From assembly GCA_038744685.1 (NCBI GenBank), contig JBCDMB010000012.1:31500-95499 (forward strand): a stretch of DNA of 64,000 bases, given 5' to 3'. A program made the translations under genes and the position numbers. Shown here one piece after another: positions 51,891 through 61,633 of this stretch. Positions within the stretch are counted from its first letter, which is position 1, and the number at the start of each line of letters is the position of its first letter. The DNA is from Verrucomicrobiota bacterium. Its GTDB lineage: Bacteria; Verrucomicrobiota; Verrucomicrobiia; Opitutales; Puniceicoccaceae. The notes under the pieces are model-generated. The model ran no database searches and was not told the origin of the DNA. It worked only from the letters and a program-made list of their open reading frames with translations.

Positions 51891-53714
51891 CTATTCCACC
51901 TGAAACGCGACTGGCGTGGAAGCTTCTTCACCTTCTCCCAACGGAGTAAAAATATATTCCAACGTCCGCCCAGGTTGAAATTTCTCAATCAAAAAGGTCC
52001 AGTTCTGCCCTTTTCTCGAAAGCAATTTCGGTGGCTTTAGCCCAACAGCTTTGGGCCATATATTCACCTTTTCAACAGGCCTATCAAAACGGATCGTGAA
52101 CGGAAAATCGGTAAACTCTGTGTAGGACCCGTTACTAATACTAAGACTCAACCGATCATTCGGAAGAAATTGTTCATTCATGACCACTGAGTTTCGGTCG
52201 GATCGCCAGTTGACGATTTCGATTGGGAGCGTGAACCATACATCACTCGGTGAAACGCCTTCCGGCTTAAATTCGTCAGTCTCGAGATACCTATCCCCAT
52301 CGAGAAGAACAAAGAAACAGTCTGTCGGCGAGATACTTTCAGGAACCGTGGTCCGATAAGGGGCAAGGGAAAGAACGGTAGGTGACTCAAGGGGCCCTGC
52401 CTTGCGTGAGGAAGCGTAAATCTCAGGGTATTCTTCGATATTGTTCGTTGGAGGAGCCAATAGATAAGAAAAACCAGCTCCTAAAGCCAGAAGTGCTGCT
52501 TCCCGGGAGCGCAAACCATCGATCTTTACTCCTTGAATTTCTGCGTTAAGACTTTCCCCGACCTGAGCTCGCAAACCTTCCAACCATCCTGGAGCCGGAG
52601 ATTGGAGAGTATCCATATACCCCTCGTCCAAATGGAGAATCCATTCAATATCCAAAGACCCAAGACCCGCATGCTCACCCAGTTGCCGCACCTCGCGGGG
52701 AGTAACCAGCAAAGAAACCGGCCTCTTCTGCTGAGTCGCCTCGGCCACAAAACGGTAAGGATCTTCCTCCGGAACCTTAACAATTGTGGCCATAGCTGCA
52801 GATTTATCCTCTGGCCATGTGGGAGTCACGACTCTTGGACGATCTGTTAAATGCGCCAGCACATTCGAAAACAATTCCCGAAACGCCCTTTCAGCCGTCT
52901 CATCTCCTGTTTGAAAAGCGCCAATCCGAAATCCAGACCACGCAATACGTCCTCCTAGATAGTGCCCATAGCAAAAAGCCGTCAGCATATCGAAAGAATC
53001 CTCGCCACGGTAGTAAGGTGCCGTGGCAACCGTCTTCATCCGCGTGCCAATTGGCCTTGTCACGAGGACCTCATTGTAAGTCGGAATCTCTAGACTTTTC
53101 CTCGGCGTCCATCGCAACGAGACAGGCAGGTTACGATTCAATTCAAGGCGAGCGGGACCCAAAGGAGATGGATTTGCGTTTCCAACGAATCGAGCCCCCA
53201 CAATGTCTCCGAATACGGGTTCATCTCTCCAGATTCCATCCTCATGTCTTGAGCCCACGGCACCGGTCATGAACAGAGATCCTCCCTCAGAAACAAACTC
53301 CTTGATTTGATCGGACTCGTAATCACTCAGACATGAAGTAAAAGGAAGGATGACTAGGTCGAACTGCTTGATCTCGTCAATTTTGAAGAACTGGCGGTGA
53401 GCAAAACCAATACTCCGCAGAAAATTCTCCCAAGTGGCCATAACCCTGCTGTAATCGAACCGCACCGCCCGATAGAGCCGGCGGGTGGATGCCGAGTCAT
53501 AGATTCCGATTTGCAGCTTCTGCTCGTATTCCTTAAACGCCGAGCTGCTCGGCACTAGAGCCTGAAACCTCTCTGGAATCCGGTCGTTCGTCTCGATGAT
53601 CAGATACCAGTAGTTCCAGAGGCAAGCTGCCAGAATCAGCAGTGCGGCGATGAAAATACCAAAAAAACCTGCTTGCTGAGGTATCGATTCCGAAGTCTTT
53701 GAAGCTCGACTCAT
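51891..53714 (-). CDS. membrane-anchored protein with GATase-like and degenerate deacetylase-like domains
   Basis: A 607-residue protein with one N-terminal membrane anchor (FFGIFIAALLILAACLWNYW). A GATase1-like Rossmann region follows: FDLVILPFTSCLSDYESDQI and FVSEGGSLFMTGAVG. The middle part (about 300-470) resembles a NodB-type polysaccharide deacetylase barrel (MATIVKVPEEDPYRFVAEAT, RPVSLLVTPREVRQ, IEWILHLDEGYMD), but the metal-binding D-D and H-x-x-x-H motifs are absent. The C-terminus is beta-rich. This order recalls PelA-type export proteins. It probably acts on or binds the exported polysaccharide; activity is doubtful. Confidence 0.6.
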   Translation of the reverse strand: MSRASKTSESIPQQAGFFGIFIAALLILAACLWNYWYLIIETNDRIPERFQALVPSSSAFKEYEQKLQIGIYDSASTRRLYRAVRFDYSRVMATWENFLRSIGFAHRQFFKIDEIKQFDLVILPFTSCLSDYESDQIKEFVSEGGSLFMTGAVGSRHEDGIWRDEPVFGDIVGARFVGNANPSPLGPARLELNRNLPVSLRWTPRKSLEIPTYNEVLVTRPIGTRMKTVATAPYYRGEDSFDMLTAFCYGHYLGGRIAWSGFRIGAFQTGDETAERAFRELFSNVLAHLTDRPRVVTPTWPEDKSAAMATIVKVPEEDPYRFVAEATQQKRPVSLLVTPREVRQLGEHAGLGSLDIEWILHLDEGYMDTLQSPAPGWLEGLRAQVGESLNAEIQGVKIDGLRSREAALLALGAGFSYLLAPPTNNIEEYPEIYASSRKAGPLESPTVLSLAPYRTTVPESISPTDCFFVLLDGDRYLETDEFKPEGVSPSDVWFTLPIEIVNWRSDRNSVVMNEQFLPNDRLSLSISNGSYTEFTDFPFTIRFDRPVEKVNIWPKAVGLKPPKLLSRKGQNWTFLIEKFQPGRTLEYIFTPLGEGEEASTPVAFQVE

Positions 53715-53723
53715 TGTTTTCTG

Positions 53724-53891
53724 CTAAGCAGAACTCTTGGGCTCACGCTTCTCTTCCATCCTCTCCTGCCGATTCTTGCGATCAATTGCGAGCCAGTAGG
53801 CGAAAAACGCGAAAACACTGGAAACCACCACCCCGCCGAAGATGACCAGAGACATCGTGTTTATGAAATCGCGGAGTTCAAAGGGAATCAT
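53724..53891 (-). CDS. 55-residue membrane protein beside the GT2 synthase
   Basis: A 55-residue protein, MIPFELRDFINTMSLVIFGG then VVVSSVFAFFAYWLAIDR and a charged tail (KNRQERMEEKREPKSSA). It has one or two membrane segments. Its ATG overlaps the GT2 stop (ATGA), and the next gene starts nine bases after its stop, so it is well supported as a real operon member. Its position resembles PgaD/IcaD, the small partner of PNAG synthases, although no sequence similarity is claimed. Confidence 0.75.
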   Translation of the reverse strand: MIPFELRDFINTMSLVIFGGVVVSSVFAFFAYWLAIDRKNRQERMEEKREPKSSA

Positions 53892-55282
53892 ACAGCAACG
53901 GCCTCTTTTGCAGGTTCAGTAGGTGCTCCACCCTTTTTTCGGGATCCGTCGGAGCCAGTTCGCTCCAATTTCCCCCAACCCATTTTTACGTGGAACACTT
54001 CCTCTAGTGACGAAAGTAGTTTGCATACATCCATGACCACGAGAAAGAAGAGTCGGTAGATCAAAACGTAAATCACCAGCCGGGCAGTTTCCCTCTCACT
54101 CGCGATACACAAGAGAGCCAACCCCATGTCGAGAAGGGTAAAATGGATCCACCAAAAGACCAGGTAAGTCACGAGCCCAAACTCAAGGATCAAGTAGAAC
54201 ACACACGCATAGGCCAGAAGATTCGCTACCGGCCAAATGACCCCATCAAAAAACATATTTATTAAAACAAACCACATGCGAAGTCCCATGCGGCCAGTAA
54301 ATCCACTCTTGTGTTTCCGAAGGGATTGAAGCACCCCCCTTGTCCATCGGTAGCGCTGGCGGATAAAGGGAAAAAGCTCCTCAGGAGCTTCGGTTCTCAC
54401 CACCGAATTGATCTCGTCAACCACTTTCCATCCTTTCGCAAGCAGCCGCAATGTGAGGTCACAATCTTCGGCAAACGTATCGTCAGTATACATGCCCACG
54501 TCTTCCAAAGCCTGCCTGCGAAACAAGCCAAAGGGCCCCGGAACGATGCCAACACAGTTGAAGAGACCCATAATTCGACGCATTAAGTTCTGACCGATGA
54601 TATACTCCAAAGCCTGAAGATTCGTTAGTATCTTGTGTCGGTTCAGGACCTTTACGTTTCCGGCAACCGCAGCCACCTGCGGGTCTTTCATATGCCGAAT
54701 CGCATAATTCAAAGAATCCGGATCCAGTCGACTGTCCGCATCGACGCAAAGGACCAAATCGGCCTTGGCTGCCTGAATTCCAAAGTTCAGTGCGTTCCCT
54801 TTTCCACCATTTGGAATCTTATGAACCTGCACCCTACCCGCACCATCTTCCTCCGCTACTTCATTAGCCATTTCGGTTGTGCGGTCGGATGATCCGTCGT
54901 CGACTACGACCACTTCAAAAGCAGGATAGTCCATCTTCAGATGCGAACGGATTGCCGGAGCGATTACCTTTTCTTCATTGTAGGCCGGGACTATGATCGA
55001 GATGAATGGTTTGGATCGACCCTCCCAGCGATGACTCTTCTCATCCGCTGCTAAATTCCTTCGATAAAGAATAAGGTGAACGATCGAGAACAGGGCAAAG
55101 AACAGAATCCGTAGTATCAAAATCGATACAAAACCAATAATGAAAACAAATGCTGCCGTCGCCAGGTATTTTGACCACTCATGATCCGTTCTGTAAATCA
55201 GGAGCCATATCGCAAGTGCCACTACCGTGAGGAAGAGGATTATCCCTCCGAGTACAACTGTTTTGAAAATAAAGCCTTTCAC
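53888..55282 (-). CDS. processive family 2 glycosyltransferase (PgaC/cellulose-synthase-like)
   Basis: A 464-residue membrane glycosyltransferase. Two N-terminal helices (VVLGGIILFLTVVALAIWLL, and FFALFSIVHLILY) precede the GT-A domain: ISIIVPAYNEEKVI, VVVDDGSSDRTTEM (first Asp), LCVDADSRLDPDSL (D-x-D), FAEDCDLTLR (general base) and RQRYRWTRGVLQS (Q-x-x-R-W). At least four C-terminal helices follow. It would polymerise a UDP-sugar and move the chain across the inner membrane. Neighbours provide export functions. Confidence 0.92.
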   Translation of the reverse strand: MKGFIFKTVVLGGIILFLTVVALAIWLLIYRTDHEWSKYLATAAFVFIIGFVSILILRILFFALFSIVHLILYRRNLAADEKSHRWEGRSKPFISIIVPAYNEEKVIAPAIRSHLKMDYPAFEVVVVDDGSSDRTTEMANEVAEEDGAGRVQVHKIPNGGKGNALNFGIQAAKADLVLCVDADSRLDPDSLNYAIRHMKDPQVAAVAGNVKVLNRHKILTNLQALEYIIGQNLMRRIMGLFNCVGIVPGPFGLFRRQALEDVGMYTDDTFAEDCDLTLRLLAKGWKVVDEINSVVRTEAPEELFPFIRQRYRWTRGVLQSLRKHKSGFTGRMGLRMWFVLINMFFDGVIWPVANLLAYACVFYLILEFGLVTYLVFWWIHFTLLDMGLALLCIASERETARLVIYVLIYRLFFLVVMDVCKLLSSLEEVFHVKMGWGKLERTGSDGSRKKGGAPTEPAKEAVAV

Positions 55283-55284
55283 CG

Positions 55285-57570
55285 TTAAAACACGATCTGG
55301 ACCTCTGCCCGGCCACTAAACGAACGAATATCTCCTTGTTGAAATGTCGACTCACCATAGTCCAAACGAACACTTGCACGGGAAGATTCAGAAATCTGGT
55401 GGTCCAGATAGCCGCCAATCGCTATGTCGAACTCTTCCACTTGTTCAATCCAGAGTACGGTGCCTGTAATTCCACCATTCGTGTCATCCGCAATCCTGCG
55501 GTCATAGCGACCCGTTACTCCTCCGCCGTAGTAGTCCGATGGTGAAAAGTAATTCGCCGACTCATCGTCATAATTGAGCCACAAACCACGCAAACCGACT
55601 TTGAGAGCCTGATCTGGTTCATCAATCATGCGATTGAGGACTGTTCCAATGAGCCTAGTGCGATAGTTTCCGTCAGAAAACCAACCTGATTCTCCAAAGC
55701 CTTCGATCTGCCACCGCTCCCAAATTTCGTCTCCTTCGATGACGTAGATCGCCTGACCATAAAAATCGTTGGTCCGCACTTCGTCCAAGAGAGCACTAAG
55801 ATCATAGTGCTCAAAGACCGCCTCCCGTCTCCGAAAACCGAAAACCGCTGCCAACTGTTTGGTGGAGTAACCAATACCGAGTCGTCCGAGAACGGTGCCG
55901 TCTACATTGTCATAAAACACGCCGCCAAGAGTGGCTAAATAGGACCACGGTCCCTCGATCGGTCCCGAAGCCGAAGCATACAATTCATTGCCTGTCACAT
56001 CCTTCGTGCGGTTCGTAAGTGCTGGATTTTGGGTCGAGGTCGGTTGGGTGTAGTAGAGAAACCGATACCCGATATCGATCTGATGTTCGATCCCCGAAAA
56101 CACGTTCCTCGCTCCGAGGTCCAGGTTGAAGTGGTCGTAGTCGGACGACCAGTCCCTGGTAAGCCCAATGCCTCCAAAAAACTCCGGCCGGAAAATCGAT
56201 CCAATCGCCTCGACACCGGCCAACGCCCGAGGATCGTTTGGATTGGTCGCGAAAGATTCCCGGTAGGCACGGCTCGCTGCCACGTAGTCTCCCTGAAACC
56301 GATAGACATCACCTCGAAGGGCCATGACCTCCGCATCAGGCCCGAAAGAATCCGCTATTTCATCCAACGTGGAACCTGCATCATCAATCATGTCCGCATC
56401 GTAAGTCTGAAACCTGGCCAACTGTAGCTGCAAATCCTTGTCTGAGGGACGGAGAGCGATCGCAGCCGCAATCTCCTGAGTCGCCAGGCGATATTGCTCC
56501 ATCTCGGCGTACGTCTGGGCGGACTCCAACCGGATGTCAGCTTCGTCTGGAGTCTCTGCAAGAAACCTTCTAAAAAACTCCGCCGCCTGACGCTGCTCCG
56601 GAGAAGCAAGATCTCGCGCCTCCAGTAACTCAATCTCTGCAAGACGCTGCCGGGTGAGCTCCATTTCTTTGAAATGAAGGCTGTAAAACGAGGATGCCTC
56701 TGGAAACTCTCCCAACACTTTAGCCTTTCTGGCATGCTCCAAAGCCCTAGTTCTCAAAAGTACCAAATAATATCCCTCTATCGCCCGATCGTCCCGTCCA
56801 CCATGTTGGATACCTGCAAGGTAAGATCTGCCAGCGTCTTCGTAATCGCCTCTAAAGCGGTAAAGATCCCCCAAACGAATGTGAGCTTCTGCCAGAGTGG
56901 GATACTCCTCCAAAATGCCCTCGAACGATTCAACGGAGTCATCCATCGTCTCCATCTCGTAGGAGAGCCAGATCGCCTTTTTCAAAAGAAGCTCCTGTCG
57001 GAGCTCTGTCTCACTCTGATGGAGGATCGCCTCTTCGAGGAGAGATAACCCTTCGTCCTCGCTTCCGCCATCATAAGTCATCTGGGCAAATTCATGCAAA
57101 GCGATTGGATCATCCGGGACTCGTTCAAGGAAGTTTCTGTAGTTGGCTTCCGCTTGAACCCTGTCTCCAGCCGCACGATGAAGGCGGGCGATCTGTAATA
57201 TTCCTAGATTGTTAGAAGTATCCAGAGACTGCTCAATCAGCACCAAACTGTCTTCAAAGACTTTCTTCGCTTCAACGCGATTGGGATCTTCCCTCAGGAT
57301 CGGGATCACTTGGTTTGCCGCTTCGACAGGTTCATCTAAGACCAAGAGAAGCTCACCCAACTCGATCCGGGCATTTAAATCATCGGGATTCTCATCAACA
57401 TAGGCCCGATAAAAACGAACACTCTCGAGATAAACCTGTGCCTGCCGGAGTTCGCGGGCGCGCAGGAGAAGAGTATCCGACTCATCCTGCCCAGACACAA
57501 CAAAGCCCGCAGCGAGCATGAGCGGGATCAAAACGAGAACGAAGGCCTTCGCTAGACTACGGACAGACAT
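55285..57570 (-). CDS. TPR-rich outer-membrane exporter (PgaA/BcsC/PelB-like)
   Basis: A 761-residue protein with a signal peptide (AFVLVLIPLMLAAGFVVSG), about twelve TPR-like units in the first 450 residues (for example ARELRQAQVYLESVRFYRAY, AHIRLGDLYRFRGDYEDAGR, ALRGDVYRFQGDYVAASRAY), and a C-terminal beta-barrel from about residue 470 (LGARNVFSGIEHQIDIGYRF) ending ...FSGRAEVQIVF. This is the layout of polysaccharide export proteins: TPRs scaffold the periplasmic modifiers and the barrel lets the chain out. It lies two bases from the GT2 gene. Confidence 0.85.
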   Translation of the reverse strand: MSVRSLAKAFVLVLIPLMLAAGFVVSGQDESDTLLLRARELRQAQVYLESVRFYRAYVDENPDDLNARIELGELLLVLDEPVEAANQVIPILREDPNRVEAKKVFEDSLVLIEQSLDTSNNLGILQIARLHRAAGDRVQAEANYRNFLERVPDDPIALHEFAQMTYDGGSEDEGLSLLEEAILHQSETELRQELLLKKAIWLSYEMETMDDSVESFEGILEEYPTLAEAHIRLGDLYRFRGDYEDAGRSYLAGIQHGGRDDRAIEGYYLVLLRTRALEHARKAKVLGEFPEASSFYSLHFKEMELTRQRLAEIELLEARDLASPEQRQAAEFFRRFLAETPDEADIRLESAQTYAEMEQYRLATQEIAAAIALRPSDKDLQLQLARFQTYDADMIDDAGSTLDEIADSFGPDAEVMALRGDVYRFQGDYVAASRAYRESFATNPNDPRALAGVEAIGSIFRPEFFGGIGLTRDWSSDYDHFNLDLGARNVFSGIEHQIDIGYRFLYYTQPTSTQNPALTNRTKDVTGNELYASASGPIEGPWSYLATLGGVFYDNVDGTVLGRLGIGYSTKQLAAVFGFRRREAVFEHYDLSALLDEVRTNDFYGQAIYVIEGDEIWERWQIEGFGESGWFSDGNYRTRLIGTVLNRMIDEPDQALKVGLRGLWLNYDDESANYFSPSDYYGGGVTGRYDRRIADDTNGGITGTVLWIEQVEEFDIAIGGYLDHQISESSRASVRLDYGESTFQQGDIRSFSGRAEVQIVF

Positions 57571-57693
57571 AAAGGGCTTTTGCGAGCCTTCATACCTACC
57601 AACTACTCTTTTATTTACAAGGTTTTAACTCATTTTGGAGCGGTGAGAGCCAGAATATCATCCTCCCGATAACGCATGAAGGGCTGGTTCTGG

Positions 57694-59085
57694 CTAGAGA
57701 GACTCGTGGGGATCAAGCTTCCTTTCCCTACTTGCGGCTCTCTCCCGGACAACTACCCATGCTTTCCACGGACCTTTCGTTTTTCCTAACACGGCATTCC
57801 AATACCACTGTGACACATCGGTTCCACTCCAACCATCGGCTCCCTCAATCCGTTGCCTGATCTCAAGCTCGTTGCCATCCTTCGTTGCATAGAAACGGCG
57901 CCAGTTTCGCTCGTATGGATCTTTCCAAAGAGTCCCATTCTCAATTCCCCAACCAGCTCCCCGGAAACAATCGTCAGCAGGGTGAAGCCTGCGAGTCGGC
58001 TTCTCTACGTGCCGCACCAGAAGAAGTGCTTCGTCATCCTGGTATAAGCGAACAGGTATCCCACCTTCCTCAAAAGATTCCAGTAGCAAGTATCTTCCGT
58101 CACTGCTCGCCGACCATTCCGTAGAGGCATCCGCCCCTGTAGCTAAGGCCTCCGCTTTCACCACGAACCGGGTTGCCCAAACGCCCGACGAAAGTAGACC
58201 GAATCCAAACACAGCGAAAGCCAATCCGAATCCGGCTCTCTCTGCGCGAACGATTCTCGAGTGTGGTCTCGTCTGGGTTCTACCCAGAACCCCTTGGTCC
58301 CTCCGATCCAGTCTTCGAAGAACCCCAACAATCATCACAAGGGCCACTGCAAAGATCACTAGCCCGGCAGTTTCATGCGCAATCGGTCCACCCCAACCTT
58401 TCCACTCGAGAAGAAAAAGGGTCACCACCCTCACTACATTGGAGAGGAACAGGAGGCATCCCGTTGCCAGAGATCCAACGAGAACCATTTTCCTTCCCAT
58501 TCGCTGAAAAGAGGTCACACAGCCCGACACCAGCCAACCAAACCAAAGGTATTGAAGCCCCGCGCAAGGTCGATCAATCACGATCTCCTTCCCCTCGATA
58601 CTCATGGTAATCCCCTCAAGAACGACCGGAAGGCCGAAGAACTGAAGCCCCTCAGTGCCCAACCAGCCGCACACCCAACGCAAGGGATAACCGATGTAAA
58701 AATCGAGACTCGCGAGGATCGGGAGACTGATCAGTCCGAGAATGGTGGCACCCGGAGGCATTCCTTTTTTTAGCGCCAGTAGCGAGATCGCCCCAACCAG
58801 CAATCCTGCTCTTACGAGTGCTGGGATTCCTGGAATAAAAGCAACTGCTCCTCCAAGGATCAAGGCGATCACGGCCTCCTTGCGAGACAGTAGAGTTCCT
58901 GACCGAAAATCCGCCACCCAACGCATCCAAGGAAGAAAGAAAAGCCAACTAATCAAAGCGATTACCCCGTAAGGTTCATCAGAACCATCCGTCATTCGTT
59001 GCAGATACCACCACCCACTGGGCAGGATAAGAAGCAGGACGCCACTTCCCAAAAGAACGCTGGAAAAGGGTAACCGTTGAATCAT
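57694..59085 (-). CDS. exosortase with C-terminal EpsI-like domain
   Basis: A 463-residue membrane protein. The exosortase core has about eight helices with the triad Cys in VIDRPCAGLQYLWFG, Arg in LSNVVRVVTLF and His in GPIAHETAGLVIF. After a further helix the C-terminal 150 residues form an EpsI-type domain with RRLHPADDCFRGAGWGI. Exosortases cleave PEP-CTERM tails and hand over the protein, commonly in bacteria with exopolysaccharide operons. The ATG at 59085 overlaps the stop of the VIT-VWA PEP-CTERM gene (ATGA), so this target and its processing enzyme are coupled. A 123-bp gap follows. Confidence 0.92.
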   Translation of the reverse strand: MIQRLPFSSVLLGSGVLLLILPSGWWYLQRMTDGSDEPYGVIALISWLFFLPWMRWVADFRSGTLLSRKEAVIALILGGAVAFIPGIPALVRAGLLVGAISLLALKKGMPPGATILGLISLPILASLDFYIGYPLRWVCGWLGTEGLQFFGLPVVLEGITMSIEGKEIVIDRPCAGLQYLWFGWLVSGCVTSFQRMGRKMVLVGSLATGCLLFLSNVVRVVTLFLLEWKGWGGPIAHETAGLVIFAVALVMIVGVLRRLDRRDQGVLGRTQTRPHSRIVRAERAGFGLAFAVFGFGLLSSGVWATRFVVKAEALATGADASTEWSASSDGRYLLLESFEEGGIPVRLYQDDEALLLVRHVEKPTRRLHPADDCFRGAGWGIENGTLWKDPYERNWRRFYATKDGNELEIRQRIEGADGWSGTDVSQWYWNAVLGKTKGPWKAWVVVRERAASRERKLDPHESL

Positions 59086-61103
59086 TCTTTTCGCCCTTCC
59101 CTCCACTTCCAGAGACCAAAACCTTGGACTCCTACTGCAATGAGAAACAATCCGATCGTCGTGGGCTCAGGAGATGCCGGCACACCCGCACCTACTGCAA
59201 GTGCACTCACCCCCTTCGGTAAAGGGGAAGGCTGTTTCACTGGCACTGCGTTCACTTTTTTGCGAACGATCTCCTGCTCCACTGCCACGAATGAGGTGTA
59301 GGCGGTGAGGAGGCGATAGGAAAGACCCAGCTCCACAATCAAGGGGCGGATCTCCGATTCGTTCCGATAGGCAAGTTGATCCATCCATTCGCGGATCTTG
59401 GCCCGAGCCCAGAGTATATCAAGGGAGCTGGATTCGCTGGCAGGAACAGAGGAGAGGTCGATCTCTTCTCGGTAATCCACACTGCCCTGCTTGCCACTCA
59501 CAACCACAGAGCCTGACGGCCGACCCTGAAACTGACCCATCACCCGAACAGGCTTCGCCAGAAAAAGGTCCGGCTGCTGGGAAGGAAGCAGGTCAGACAC
59601 ACGGATGTCGCCAAACTCGACGGAAATGTCAGTCAAAACGGGATTTTTGATCAGCGAGACAAGTTCTTTCGCGACTCCCTTTCCCTCTTTTGGATTCGTC
59701 GCGACAAAGGCTTCCCCACCTCCAGTTCTCGCCAAACCTTCAATGAGATAACGATTCACCGAGCTCCCGATTCCCAGACCAAAAAGATTAGCCTTCCCGA
59801 GGTGGTCGCGGACGAGAGCAAAGGCTCGCTGCTCCACCGTTACATAACCATCGGTGAGCACCACAACCGTCCGAGAAACGCCTTCCCGCTTGGGTTCGAC
59901 GAGAATACGCTTCAGAGCCGGAAGCAAACTGGTTCCTCCGCCGCCGGTAAGCGTATTGAGCCAATGCGCAGCAGAAGCTTTCATACGGTCATCCGCAAAG
60001 ACGGAACCTCCTTTAGAGAAGATTTCAGAACCTCCTGCAAACGCGATCATGTTGAACGAATCGGAAGGGCCGAGACCGCCTATCAAGTCATTCATGATCT
60101 CCTTCGAAATCGAAAGCGGGAATCCATTCATCGAACCCGAAACATCAATCAGAAAGAGGTATTCTCGAGGAACGACAGAGTGGGAGCCTGCACGAACAGG
60201 TGGCTCGATGTTCAGCAAAAAGAACCCGCCCCCGTTTTCGCTCTCCTTCAACAACAGACTCGCTTGCGGTTCTTTACCAGCAAGCGAGTAACGAAGGATG
60301 AAGTCCCGATCATCGTTTCGATTTGTGCTCGTGACCAGTTGAGTCCGAACACGATTTTCCGTCACGAATTCGGCATCGATGGAATGGCTTGGCGATCCAA
60401 CCCGCTCAAGGGGCTGCCCCTGCACGATCTCCAACTCAATTTGAAACTTCGGAGGAGTAACCGTTGTCTCCTCGGAAAGAAAGGGGGAGCTAATCCAATC
60501 CGTTGCGCCACCCTCTCCTGAAACCGGGTCCTCGGAATAGCGCGGACCTACGACCGTCGGATAGACGAATTCGTAATCGCCCTCCACCCGCGGAAGAGTT
60601 TCGGTGTAACGCAGCTCCACGACGACCGAATCGGCCGGGAGAATGTTGGCAACGTTCATCTGAAATACGTTGGGACGGTGCTGTTCGAGAAGGACGGCCC
60701 TCTTTCCATCGGTCTTCGCCTGCACATAGGTTTTCTTTGCTTCCTCTTTTTCTTTGATTTCGGCGACGATCGTCCTTTCACCCACCTCGAATCTCAAATC
60801 GTTGACTGCTGCCCGAGTTGATCCCGGAAAGACGTAGATCGCCTCAATGGGGATAGCGCCCTCATTGCGAAACTCCTGACGAACCGTAACGGTCGCCAGA
60901 TAACCCTCGATCAGGACATCTACGTAGGTCGATTTTAGCGGCAGGAGGTCGAGTCCTTCGTCACTACCGGGAATCCAGAAGTATGGGGCCTCGGTTTGGT
61001 CTAGAGCGGCGTCTGTTGCGCCATGCGTCGCCCCTTCGCGAAGGACCTGGGCACTGGCTACCGTTAGAACGGTGAAGAAGAAGAGGAGGATCAGTGTTTT
61101 CAT
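59082..61103 (-). CDS. VIT and VWA domain protein with PEP-CTERM tail
   Basis: A 673-residue secreted protein. Signal peptide LILLFFFTVLTVASA, then a VIT domain (TVRQEFRNEGAIPIEAIYVF), then a VWA domain with an intact MIDAS site (LFLIDVSGSMNG, D-x-S-x-S) and VVVLTDGYV. The C-terminus is a PEP-CTERM signal: SPEPTTIGLFLIAVGVQGFG and a charged GRKE end. It resembles inter-alpha-trypsin-inhibitor-like proteins that are sortase or exosortase targets in marine bacteria. It is probably the dedicated substrate of the next gene's exosortase and may bind metal-dependent ligands at the surface. Confidence 0.92.
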   Translation of the reverse strand: MKTLILLFFFTVLTVASAQVLREGATHGATDAALDQTEAPYFWIPGSDEGLDLLPLKSTYVDVLIEGYLATVTVRQEFRNEGAIPIEAIYVFPGSTRAAVNDLRFEVGERTIVAEIKEKEEAKKTYVQAKTDGKRAVLLEQHRPNVFQMNVANILPADSVVVELRYTETLPRVEGDYEFVYPTVVGPRYSEDPVSGEGGATDWISSPFLSEETTVTPPKFQIELEIVQGQPLERVGSPSHSIDAEFVTENRVRTQLVTSTNRNDDRDFILRYSLAGKEPQASLLLKESENGGGFFLLNIEPPVRAGSHSVVPREYLFLIDVSGSMNGFPLSISKEIMNDLIGGLGPSDSFNMIAFAGGSEIFSKGGSVFADDRMKASAAHWLNTLTGGGGTSLLPALKRILVEPKREGVSRTVVVLTDGYVTVEQRAFALVRDHLGKANLFGLGIGSSVNRYLIEGLARTGGGEAFVATNPKEGKGVAKELVSLIKNPVLTDISVEFGDIRVSDLLPSQQPDLFLAKPVRVMGQFQGRPSGSVVVSGKQGSVDYREEIDLSSVPASESSSLDILWARAKIREWMDQLAYRNESEIRPLIVELGLSYRLLTAYTSFVAVEQEIVRKKVNAVPVKQPSPLPKGVSALAVGAGVPASPEPTTIGLFLIAVGVQGFGLWKWREGRKE

Positions 61104-61213
61104 CGCCCTGCATCCTACTCCTCCTGTGTGGAAGGATTATGATTTCTCTGTGGAAACTCCGTGAAAACGAAGTAACTGTTGTTTTTCCCAACCGGACGCT
61201 CTTGACTCCAGCA

Positions 61214-61585
61214 ATGGACAAACTGACGGAAATTTTTGCGCTGCAGGAAAAACTCAACGAGCGAATCGGCGTTTCGCTCGACGGCCTGACCGACGAGAAA
61301 AAGGCAGAGTGGGTGCTCAACTATTCCCGCGCCATGCAACAGGAGCTTGCAGAGCTCATCGATTCCGTCCCTTGGAAGTGGTGGGCCAAATATCAGGAGT
61401 TCGACGAGCAAAATGCCCGCGTTGAAGTGGTAGACCTCTTCCACTTCCTAATCTCGGCTGCACAAGCCCTCGGGATGACCGCAGACGACGTCTACAACGC
61501 CTACCTCGCCAAAAATAAGGTCAACCACGCACGCCAGGAGTCAGGTTACGCGGAGAAAGACCACGACGATTCAAAGCATATCTAG
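61214..61585 (+). CDS. dimeric all-alpha dUTPase
   Basis: A 123-residue all-alpha NTP pyrophosphatase of the dimeric dUTPase type. MDKLTEIFALQEKLNERIGV starts the fold, QQELAELIDSVPWKWW holds the acidic E-x-x-E Mg site and the W-K-W-W signature, and NARVEVVDLFHFLISAA holds the second acidic E-x-x-D. It would hydrolyse dUTP to dUMP. The ATG at 61214 is chosen because the first 40 residues of the longer frame lie in the promoter between this gene and the VIT-VWA gene. Confidence 0.9.
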   Translation: MDKLTEIFALQEKLNERIGVSLDGLTDEKKAEWVLNYSRAMQQELAELIDSVPWKWWAKYQEFDEQNARVEVVDLFHFLISAAQALGMTADDVYNAYLAKNKVNHARQESGYAEKDHDDSKHI

Positions 61586-61633
61586 CAAGCTGTCAGGCAT
61601 TGAACAGCGATCTGCCACAGTTGAGTCCTAACG

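Noticed and set aside
59802..60521. A 239-residue + strand frame opposite the VIT-VWA gene
   Set aside because: Antisense to a clear domain-bearing gene, with arginine/histidine-rich low-information sequence.
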